NCBI GenBank assembly: GCA_019638615.1
Contig: JAHBTL010000006.1
Span: 186,001-250,000 of the forward strand
DNA length: 64,000 nucleotides
Reading direction: 5' to 3'
Source: Chitinophagaceae bacterium
Lineage (GTDB): Bacteria > Bacteroidota > Bacteroidia > Chitinophagales > Chitinophagaceae
Part shown: positions 53,202-61,723 of the stretch, in pieces
Position numbering within the stretch: the stretch's first letter is position 1
Layout: each line of letters begins with the position of its first letter
Program-made: the position numbers and the translations under genes
The notes under the pieces: model-generated
Told to the model about the DNA's origin: nothing
The model's database searches: none
Seen by the model: the letters and a program-made list of their open reading frames with translations, nothing else

Positions 53202-54755
53202 ATGCAAAGAGATGAAATGCTTGATCAACTTGAAGCAACGGATGAATGGGATGTAATTATTGCGGGAGGAGGAGCTACCGGATTAGGATCGGCGCTGGAT
53301 GCCGCTTCGCGTGGTTATAAAACACTGCTGCTCGAACGCTTCGACTTTGCAAAAGGCACATCCAGCAGGGCAACCAAGCTGGTGCATGGCGGTGTGCGCT
53401 ACCTCGCCCAGGGCAATATAAAGCTGGTAATGGAAGCATTGAGGGAAAGAGGTTTGTTGTTAAAAAACGCCCCTCATCTTACCCGTATCCAGCCCTTTGT
53501 ATTACCAGCTTACGGGTGGTGGCAAAAAATGTATTATGGCGTCGGGTTGAAGATATATGATTTTATGTCGGGTAAATTAAGCATCGGCGAAACCCGCCTG
53601 CTTTCGAAAAAAACAACATCCGGAAATTTGCCTGCATTACAGCAACAAAACCTGAGCGGCGGAATATTGTATTACGATGGACAATTTGATGATGCCAGGC
53701 TTGCTTTGAACCTGGCACAAACTGCCGTTGAACATGGTGCCACGGTATTGAATTATATGGAAGTGGTGGATTTGCACAAAGAGAAGGGCTTTGTAAAGGG
53801 AGTGTTGGCAGAAGATTCACTTACAGGAAAAGAATACCTGCTAAAAGCAAAAGCAGTGATCAATGCCACAGGTGTATTTACCGATGATATCCTGCAGATG
53901 GATAACGAACAACAGGAAGAGTTGGTATCGCCATCTCAGGGAATTCATCTGGTAGTGGATAAAAAATTTTTCCCGGGTGATCATGCAATGATGATCCCTA
54001 AAACGGATGATGGGCGGGTATTGTTCGCAGTGCCCTGGCACAATGAAGTCATTATAGGCACTACCGATACGCCTGTGGAAGAAGCGAGCTTTGAACCCCA
54101 CGCGCTGGAATCGGAAATCGAATTTATTTTCCGCAATGTAAACAGGTACCTCACGTCGGACATTACGCGAAAAGACATAAAATCCGTTTTTGCAGGATTG
54201 CGCCCTTTGGTAAAAGCTCCCGGGCAAAAGAATACGGCCATGATGCCCAGGGATCACACCATTCTTGTATCTAAAAGCAAACTGGTTACCATTACGGGCG
54301 GCAAATGGACCACCTATCGTAAAATGGCAAAGGATGCTGTAGACAATGCCCTGTTTACCGCCAAACTTCCACGAAAACCCTGTATTACGGAAACACTGAA
54401 ATTACATGGCTGGACAATCCATAAAAACGAACAGGATCCTTTGCATTACTATGGAGCCGACGAGGCTGCCATAAAACAACTTAGCGGCGAAAACAATGAA
54501 TGGAAGGAATTGATTCACCCGGAATATCCATACATAAAAGCGCAGGTCATATGGGCCGTAAGAAATGAAATGGCCATGACGGTAGAAGATGTGCTGGCAA
54601 GAAGGATACGCCTGCTATTCCTGGATGCCCGCGCGGCTGTTTCCGCAGCTCAGCCAACCGCCATGCTCATGGCCGGGGAATTAAAGAAAGATGAAACATG
54701 GATACAACAACAGGTTGAATCATTCAGGGAAACAGCGAGGGGGTATATGATTTGA
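53202..54755 (+). CDS. glpD: Glycerol-3-phosphate dehydrogenase (FAD)
   Basis: A 517-residue flavoenzyme. The FAD-binding motif is IIAGGGATGLGSALDAASRGY, followed by SSRATKLVHGGVRYLAQG, the GlpD/GlpO signature. The substrate-domain segment NATGVFTDDIL and the C-terminal DUF-type domain (HPEYPYIKAQVIWAVRNEMAMTVEDVLARR) complete the family pattern. It oxidises sn-glycerol 3-phosphate to dihydroxyacetone phosphate, giving electrons to quinone. The aquaglyceroporin-like gene starts 229 bases downstream, so the pair suggests glycerol use. No glycerol kinase is in the window. The end of the gene runs directly into heptamer array H3. Confidence 0.95.
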   Translation: MQRDEMLDQLEATDEWDVIIAGGGATGLGSALDAASRGYKTLLLERFDFAKGTSSRATKLVHGGVRYLAQGNIKLVMEALRERGLLLKNAPHLTRIQPFVLPAYGWWQKMYYGVGLKIYDFMSGKLSIGETRLLSKKTTSGNLPALQQQNLSGGILYYDGQFDDARLALNLAQTAVEHGATVLNYMEVVDLHKEKGFVKGVLAEDSLTGKEYLLKAKAVINATGVFTDDILQMDNEQQEELVSPSQGIHLVVDKKFFPGDHAMMIPKTDDGRVLFAVPWHNEVIIGTTDTPVEEASFEPHALESEIEFIFRNVNRYLTSDITRKDIKSVFAGLRPLVKAPGQKNTAMMPRDHTILVSKSKLVTITGGKWTTYRKMAKDAVDNALFTAKLPRKPCITETLKLHGWTIHKNEQDPLHYYGADEAAIKQLSGENNEWKELIHPEYPYIKAQVIWAVRNEMAMTVEDVLARRIRLLFLDARAAVSAAQPTAMLMAGELKKDETWIQQQVESFRETARGYMI

Positions 54756-54906
54756 GATTGCTGATTTGAGGATTTTTGATTTGGGGTTTTGCAAGTTTCG
54801 GGTTTATGGTTTGGAGTTACAGGTTATTTGAGATTTGAAATGGAGCCCACAGCTCATAGCCGACGGCTGATTGCTGATCGCTGATCGCTCACGGCTCATA
54901 GCCCAC
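54747..54906. repeat. Degenerate heptamer array H3
   Basis: A 7-base-phase array starting at the glpD stop codon. First part: GATTTGA, GATTGCT, GATTTGA, then GATTTGG, GGTTTTG and GGTTTGG-type units. Second part: AGCCCAC, AGCTCAT, AGCCGAC, GGCTGAT, TGCTGAT, CGCTGAT, CGCTCAC, GGCTCAT, AGCCCAC, nine units in strict phase. The first part is the reverse complement type of array H1 (AACC to GGTT). Confidence 0.8.
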
Positions 54907-54984
54907 TCTTCTTTTTGGTTCTTGGAATTTGATTCTTTATATTTACCTTCTCACTATTATTTCAACAATTCTAACAGCTTGCAT

Positions 54985-55695
54985 ATGTCGCCATTCATCG
55001 CAGAAATTACAGGTACGGCTTTACTTATAACATTAGGCGCAGGCGTTGTTGCCAATGTATTGCTCACCAAAACCAAGGGCAATAACAGTGGTTTAATAGT
55101 AATAGCATTCGGCTGGGCAGTAGGGGTTTTTACCGGTGTATACGCGTCGGCTGCCGCCAGCGGAGCGCATTTAAACCCGGCGGTCACCATTGGCCTTGCG
55201 GTTGAAGGAAGCTTTGAATGGGAGAAGGTTCCCGCGTATATACTGGCTCAGTTCATTGGCGCGTTTATCGGCGCGTTTGTGGTATGGATATCGTACCGCC
55301 AGCATTTCGACGCCACGGAAAACGCGGATTTTAAGCTGGCGGTATTTTGCACTGCGCCCGCTATACCTAACGCATTCTACAATTGCATCACCGAAATGGT
55401 AGGTACGTTTGTTTTGGTATTGGGCGCGTTATTGCTGGCAAAACCCGATATGAAACTAGGCTCGCTGGACGCTCTGCCTATTGCTTTATTGGTATTAGGC
55501 ATCGGTTTAAGCCTGGGCGGTCCCACCGGTTATGCCATCAACCCCGCCCGCGACCTGGGTCCCCGCATCATGCACGCCATACTGCCTATTAAAGGAAAAC
55601 GCGACAGTAACTGGAGTTATGCCTGGGTGCCTGTAGTGGCGCCCATTGCCGGGGGAGTGCTGGCAGCACTGGTTTTTAAATACCTGCTTGCATAA
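54985..55695 (+). CDS. glpF: Aquaglyceroporin (MIP family, glycerol facilitator type)
   Basis: The ATG at 54985 gives 236 residues. A longer frame from 54871 runs through the heptamer array and is rejected. Six membrane helices and two NPA boxes are present: GAHLNPAVTIG (first) and YAINPARDLGPRI (second). The Asp after the second NPA box, as in NPARD, is typical of glycerol facilitators rather than strict water channels. It lets glycerol diffuse across the inner membrane. The location after glpD supports that role. Confidence 0.9.
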   Translation: MSPFIAEITGTALLITLGAGVVANVLLTKTKGNNSGLIVIAFGWAVGVFTGVYASAAASGAHLNPAVTIGLAVEGSFEWEKVPAYILAQFIGAFIGAFVVWISYRQHFDATENADFKLAVFCTAPAIPNAFYNCITEMVGTFVLVLGALLLAKPDMKLGSLDALPIALLVLGIGLSLGGPTGYAINPARDLGPRIMHAILPIKGKRDSNWSYAWVPVVAPIAGGVLAALVFKYLLA

Positions 55696-55796
55696 CTTAC
55701 CCCTGCAAGAGTAACAATCCTGAGTTAAGCGGATATAAAACCGGATACTTACTTTCTAAATGCTTTAATTCGTTAAAGCCCTTTGAACAAACAGCC

Positions 55797-57062
55797 ATGT
55801 TACCTTCTTTTTTATACGCTGTTACCAACGAAGCGCCTGTGTATGAAAGCGTAGTAAGCAACCAAGGGAAAAAGATCATCAACAAGATCCAGATGGGCAC
55901 CTATGTAAAGCCCGGTGATGAACAAGACGACTTTTATAAGGTTACCACCGCCGGGCCCGATGGCTGGATGCACAAAGCCGACCTGGGCGAAACAATGGGC
56001 ATTAAAATATTTTACCTGGACGTGGGACAGGGAGATGGGGTACTGATAGAAGCGGGCGGTCTCAGGATACTGATAGACGCAGGGCCGGCAGATAATATGC
56101 ATAACTATCTTACCAAATGGCAATATACCTACCTGCTGAATACAAAAAAGCCTGTTCACATTCACCATCTTTTTATCAGCCATTTTGATGCAGACCATTA
56201 TAAGGGATGTATCAAAATACTGAATGATCCGCGCTTTACATTCGGCAATATTTATCATGCGGGGATATTAAAATTCGCGGAGCGAACCAACCCGTATAAT
56301 ACGGCCCTCGGCAATACTTTTAAAAAAGACGGGGCAAGTTATCTCACCAAAATATTCAACAACCTGCTCACAGCCAATGAACCTGCCCCATTCAACAGGG
56401 ATGTATCCGGATTTATGAAGTCCATTACAAACGCAAAAAAAGAGAACAGGCTGGGCGGCGTCAAGCGCCTGGAAGCGGGAGACAGACCCGTATCGGGAGT
56501 AATAGAGCAAAAAAAATTTTCTATTGACGTACTGGCGCCTTTCACAGAACGGGTAAATAATAAAAAAAACTTTGTGTACTGGAGCGATGAAAGCAAAACC
56601 ATCAATGGTCACAGCCTTGTATTAAAAGTAAAGTTCGGCGACAGGAGCTTTTTATTTGGAGGCGATCTCAACAGCCAATCAGAAGAATATCTCCTGGCAA
56701 AATACGGGAACAATCATCCATTTGGAACAGACGTGTTTAAATCCTGCCATCACGGATCATCAGATTTTACGGAAGCCTTTATAGAACAGGTTCATCCCTA
56801 TGCAACGATCATTTCGTCGGGCGACAATGAAACTTATTCCCATCCCCGTGCAGATGCCATAGGCTGTGCGGGAAAATACGGCAGGGGCGCCCGTCCACTG
56901 GTTTACTCTACCGAGCTTGCCCGTTCGGTAAGCAAATCAAAGATCATTTTCGGGCTTATTAATGTACGCTGTAACGGATCAGAGGTATATATCAACCAAA
57001 TGAAGGAAGCCGGCGCCCCGGCCGACCTGTGGGATTCGTATCAGTTGCCCCGTATTCCATAG
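55797..57062 (+). CDS. SH3-like plus metallo-beta-lactamase-fold hydrolase (ComEC-hydrolase-like)
   Basis: A 421-residue protein without a signal peptide. An N-terminal SH3b-like segment (about 15-65: YVKPGDEQDDFYKVT, DGWMHKADLGE) precedes a metallo-beta-lactamase fold starting IKIFYLDVGQGDGVLIE. Metal-binding motifs are FISHFDADHYKG, FGGDLN, CHHGSSDF and SSGDNETYSHPRADAI. This set resembles the hydrolase domain of ComEC/Rec2, which degrades or processes DNA during uptake, but the competence membrane channel is absent. Such soluble forms have unknown substrates. The gene begins 102 bases after glpF. A strong hairpin terminator follows its stop. Confidence 0.82.
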   Translation: MLPSFLYAVTNEAPVYESVVSNQGKKIINKIQMGTYVKPGDEQDDFYKVTTAGPDGWMHKADLGETMGIKIFYLDVGQGDGVLIEAGGLRILIDAGPADNMHNYLTKWQYTYLLNTKKPVHIHHLFISHFDADHYKGCIKILNDPRFTFGNIYHAGILKFAERTNPYNTALGNTFKKDGASYLTKIFNNLLTANEPAPFNRDVSGFMKSITNAKKENRLGGVKRLEAGDRPVSGVIEQKKFSIDVLAPFTERVNNKKNFVYWSDESKTINGHSLVLKVKFGDRSFLFGGDLNSQSEEYLLAKYGNNHPFGTDVFKSCHHGSSDFTEAFIEQVHPYATIISSGDNETYSHPRADAIGCAGKYGRGARPLVYSTELARSVSKSKIIFGLINVRCNGSEVYINQMKEAGAPADLWDSYQLPRIP

Positions 57063-57110
57063 CCATCAGCCTTTATCGAAGCTTTTCTTCCAAAAATCGA
57101 ACAATCATTC

Positions 57111-57145
57111 CTGCCTGCCGAATTAAGTTCCGCAGGCAGTTTTTT
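57111..57145 (+). terminator. Intrinsic terminator of the SH3-MBL gene
   Basis: CTGCCTGC (57111-57118) pairs with GCAGGCAG (57132-57139), followed by six T (57140-57145). Confidence 0.85.
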
Positions 57146-57149
57146 AGGC

Positions 57150-57384
57150 CCATCTTTGAGGTATCAAAAGTGAAACGCTACCCTTTGAAAAAACAGCATA
57201 ACCTTTGAAAACCCCAAAATAAGAATCCAGTATTACTGAAAACAGGAAAATCCGTATCTGGAAAACCAAAAGAAACTAACATGAAATCAGATTTCAGATA
57301 ACCGATAAAAGATTCACAACCTTAATTTTACCAACCTCTGAAAAGATTTCAACACATTGACCGGGCTCAAAAGCCCGGTTTTTT
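57150..57384 (+). ncRNA. Possible small RNA between two terminators (speculative)
   Basis: The interval starts after one terminator and ends at a second one, CCGGGCT-CAAA-AGCCCGG followed by six T (57361-57384), with no protein gene in between. TACCCTTTG and TAACCTTTG near 57180-57210 resemble -7 elements with one extra base, so a transcript of about 150-200 bases could start there. The sequence is A-rich and I see little internal structure. An alternative is that the second hairpin only backs up the first. Confidence 0.3.
57361..57384 (+). terminator. Intrinsic terminator upstream of atpD
   Basis: CCGGGCT (57361-57367), loop CAAA, AGCCCGG (57372-57378), six T (57379-57384). No protein gene ends just upstream of it. 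Confidence 0.8.
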
Positions 57385-57445
57385 ATTCCCCCGGACGCCG
57401 GTTTTTCATACTTCCATCATATTTTTAAAATACTCCGCTTACGAA

Positions 57446-57476
57446 TTGGACAATTATCAGCCGCACCTTACCTTTG
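57446..57476 (+). promoter_or_regulatory. atpD-atpC promoter
   Basis: TTG (57446-57448) lies 20 bases before TACCTTTG (57469-57476), a good Bacteroidota -33/-7 pair. The leader to the ATG at 57516 is about 35 bases. Confidence 0.65.
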
Positions 57477-57512
57477 CCGCACATTTGCCCCACATACCTT
57501 AAAATATTTTAA

Positions 57513-59015
<1,503 letters not shown>

Positions 59016-59032
59016 GCAGAAAACAACCACGC

Positions 59033-59287
59033 ATGGAACTAGAAATATTAACACCCGAACGTAAATTGTTCAGCGGCGAAGTATACGGGATACAATTACC
59101 CGGCATCAGCGGTTCATTTGAAATACTGGACAAACATGCTCCTTTGGTAAGCGCGTTGAAAGCGGGCAAAGTGAAAATATTAAAAGATAAAAACAGCGCA
59201 CCTGTTGTCTATACCATTAATGGCGGCTTTGCAGAAGTGATCAATAACAAAGTAGCTGTATTGGCTGAGGGTGCGGTTGAAGCTTAA
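59033..59287 (+). CDS. atpC: F1Fo ATP synthase subunit epsilon, short form
   Basis: An 84-residue protein comprising only the N-terminal beta-sandwich of epsilon (MELEILTPERKLFSGEVYGIQLPGISGSFEIL-type start, then FAEVINNKVAVLAEGAVEA). The C-terminal helical hairpin, which in longer homologues inhibits ATP hydrolysis, is absent; typical long forms have about 130-140 residues. The stop is genuine, since an intrinsic terminator follows within 30 bases. It joins the gamma and c-ring contact of the rotor. Confidence 0.93.
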   Translation: MELEILTPERKLFSGEVYGIQLPGISGSFEILDKHAPLVSALKAGKVKILKDKNSAPVVYTINGGFAEVINNKVAVLAEGAVEA

Positions 59288-59310
59288 CACTTATTATTTA
59301 CCATCTTGCT

Positions 59311-59345
59311 ATCCCCGGAGCATTGCTGCCGGGGATTTTTATTTT
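59311..59345 (+). terminator. Intrinsic terminator of atpD-atpC
   Basis: ATCCCCGG (59311-59318) pairs with CCGGGGAT (59329-59336), followed by TTTTTATTTT. It begins 24 bases after the atpC stop. Confidence 0.88.
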
Positions 59346-59395
59346 ACAGCGCCCGGCGCAATACTGATATTTGCCATAAAGCCCAACTATTTTTA

Positions 59396-61618
59396 ATGCT
59401 AAGAGTATTATGTTATTTATCAGTCTGCGCCCTGTTGTTTGTATCCTGCAACCGCCAAACATCGCTGTTTCAGGACGCGGTTGCAGCCTGGCCCTTTTCC
59501 GATGTAAACGATCATGCCGGTTTTAACAGCCAGTTACTGCAACAGGGAACGGTAAAGTTTCTCAACCTGACAGACGATGAAAAGCGTAGCTCAATAGAAA
59601 GTGGCAGCGACGGAAAAGCAGTATACCTCAATGGATCTTCATGGCTTGATGCAGGGCAGGGAATAAATGATGAACTTAATATAACCGGTAAAGGAATAAC
59701 GCTGTTTGTAAGAATGAAACCGGATTCCATTAAGGAGTATAACCCGCTGCTGACCAAATCGGGTAACGATCAAACCATTGCTTACAGCGTGGCTTTGCAT
59801 AAAAGAGGACAGGATGTATACATTGAAACAATGCTTGGAAGTGATGATATTGGCGGCGCTCATCTTTTACAATACAAAGTGCCGCAGGATGAATTGATAA
59901 AGTGGCACAACATCCTGTTCCGTTTCAATGGTAAAATTTCAGAATTATACGTTGATGGTATTTTACGGGATAACGAGGTTACAGTTGGGGATGCAAGGGA
60001 TTGGAATAATCACCCTGTATTGATTGGTGCACAGTATAAGGATCCTTACGTGCATGGCGACAGTGCAAAAAATACTATAGAGGCTGCATTTAAAGGCTGG
60101 ATTGATAATGTAGCCATATGGAACAGGTGCCTGGAAGACGACAGGGTTGCTTCTTTATCAGGTGTGGCCGCACTAAAAAAAGATGGATTGCCGGAATACT
60201 ATAATGAAAAATACAGGCCGCAGTTTCACTTTACGGCAAAAAAGAACTGGCTAAACGATCCTAACGGGCTGGTGTATTACGATGGTACTTATCATTTGTT
60301 TTTTCAGTACATGCCTCCTCACAGGCATGGAGCCTATAAAGACTGGGGACATGCTACCAGCAAGGACCTCGTACACTGGACGCAAAATGAAAAGCATATT
60401 ACACCGCATAAAGTATGGGGAGGATGCTGGTCGGGATCAGCAGTGGTAGATGTAAATAACGTGTCAGGCTTTCAATCCGGTAAAGAAAAGCCGGTCATTG
60501 CTTTCATTACAAACGGAGGTAGCCCCAATGATGGATTCGGACCAAAGTGTACGCAATGTATCGCCTATAGCACAGATGGTGGAAATACATTTACCTATTA
60601 TGATCAGAATCCTGTAATCAAAAATATAAACGGCGCCAACCGCGATCCGAAAGTGGTTTGGGATGAGGATTCAAAAAAATGGATCATGTCACTTTACATG
60701 GACAGGGGTTATGAATTCGGGCTATTCTCATCTTCTAACCTGCGGGATTGGGAGCAACTATCAACTGTTTCTTTAGATCGTATTGCTGAGTGCCCGGGCT
60801 TTGAGCCTTTCCCGCTGGATGGAAATAAGAACAATAAGAAATGGGTATTCTCCGGCGCCAATGGAAACTATGTTATCGGCACATTTAACGGAAAGGAATT
60901 TAAACCGGAAACAGGTACTATTGTTGGTGATTACGGCAATAATTTATACGCTCCGCAAATATGGAATAATACGCCCGATGATCGCAAAATTCAGATAGCG
61001 TGGTTATCAACAAACAGGTACCCGGATATGCCATTCGAACAGCAGATGAATTTTCCCACCGAACTTGAATTAAGAACCACACATGAAGGAATCCGGTTGC
61101 TTAGAATGCCGGTAAGAGAAATAAAAAAACTTTACGATTCGGGAATCAAATGGCAAAGATCGGTTACCCCGCAGGGTGATAATCCCCTGCGCGAACTTAA
61201 GGACGATTTATATGATATAGACATGGAAATTGATCTGAAAAAATCTACCTCTTTTGACTTCAGCATCAGGGGTGCAACTATTCAGTATGATGCAGCTAAA
61301 AAAATTCTTCGTTGCGGCGGCGCTGCAGAACAAAGTGGTTTTCCTCCCGACAATTGGAAGGCTTATATCAGGAAGAAGCCCAATCAGCTCAACAATATGG
61401 GAGAAGCCCCGCTGGTGCCGGTAAATGGAAAAATAAAGCTGCGGGTACTGGTAGATCGTACCACGCTCGAAATATATGCTAATGACGGGCTGGTGGTAAT
61501 GACTTCCTGCTTTATGCCGGATGAAACAAAATTCTATGCTTTAACCGCAGATGGAGAAATAGATGTTAATGCAACCATTCACTCTTTAAAATCTGCATGG
61601 ACAGTAAACCAAGAATAA
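59396..61618 (+). CDS. Lipoprotein GH32 enzyme with N-terminal LamG-like domain
   Basis: The ATG at 59396 gives 740 residues with a lipoprotein signal (lipobox LFVSC, Cys18), so it is surface-anchored. In-frame sequence before it is terminator DNA and is rejected. A concanavalin/LamG-like domain (about 55-265) precedes a five-bladed GH32 propeller. Its catalytic carboxylates are Asp288 (WLNDPNG), Asp417 (NRDPKV) and Glu465 (AECPG). A C-terminal beta-sandwich follows. The family hydrolyses fructans such as inulin or levan. A second, related-looking secreted protein follows after 105 bases. No SusC/SusD pair is in view. Confidence 0.9.
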   Translation: MLRVLCYLSVCALLFVSCNRQTSLFQDAVAAWPFSDVNDHAGFNSQLLQQGTVKFLNLTDDEKRSSIESGSDGKAVYLNGSSWLDAGQGINDELNITGKGITLFVRMKPDSIKEYNPLLTKSGNDQTIAYSVALHKRGQDVYIETMLGSDDIGGAHLLQYKVPQDELIKWHNILFRFNGKISELYVDGILRDNEVTVGDARDWNNHPVLIGAQYKDPYVHGDSAKNTIEAAFKGWIDNVAIWNRCLEDDRVASLSGVAALKKDGLPEYYNEKYRPQFHFTAKKNWLNDPNGLVYYDGTYHLFFQYMPPHRHGAYKDWGHATSKDLVHWTQNEKHITPHKVWGGCWSGSAVVDVNNVSGFQSGKEKPVIAFITNGGSPNDGFGPKCTQCIAYSTDGGNTFTYYDQNPVIKNINGANRDPKVVWDEDSKKWIMSLYMDRGYEFGLFSSSNLRDWEQLSTVSLDRIAECPGFEPFPLDGNKNNKKWVFSGANGNYVIGTFNGKEFKPETGTIVGDYGNNLYAPQIWNNTPDDRKIQIAWLSTNRYPDMPFEQQMNFPTELELRTTHEGIRLLRMPVREIKKLYDSGIKWQRSVTPQGDNPLRELKDDLYDIDMEIDLKKSTSFDFSIRGATIQYDAAKKILRCGGAAEQSGFPPDNWKAYIRKKPNQLNNMGEAPLVPVNGKIKLRVLVDRTTLEIYANDGLVVMTSCFMPDETKFYALTADGEIDVNATIHSLKSAWTVNQE

Positions 61619-61639
61619 CAACAGTATCTTTCACGGTGT

Positions 61640-61676
61640 ACCGGATCAGGTATGAGGTGTCAGATATGAGGTAGAG
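61640..61676. repeat. Short degenerate heptamer array H4
   Basis: Four 7-base units: GGTATGA, GGTGTCA, GATATGA, GGTAGAG. The reverse complement resembles the last part of H2 (ACCTGACACC and CCTCATACC). It lies just after the GH32 stop, again near a 3' end. Confidence 0.55.
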
Positions 61677-61723
61677 TATTCATTTTTTTAAATCTATTAT
61701 TTGACAGTTTAATATACCTTATT

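Noticed and set aside
54871-54984. An extended N-terminus for the aquaglyceroporin
   Set aside because: The extension is translated repeat DNA of array H3 and precedes the first membrane helix; the ATG at 54985 fits family length.
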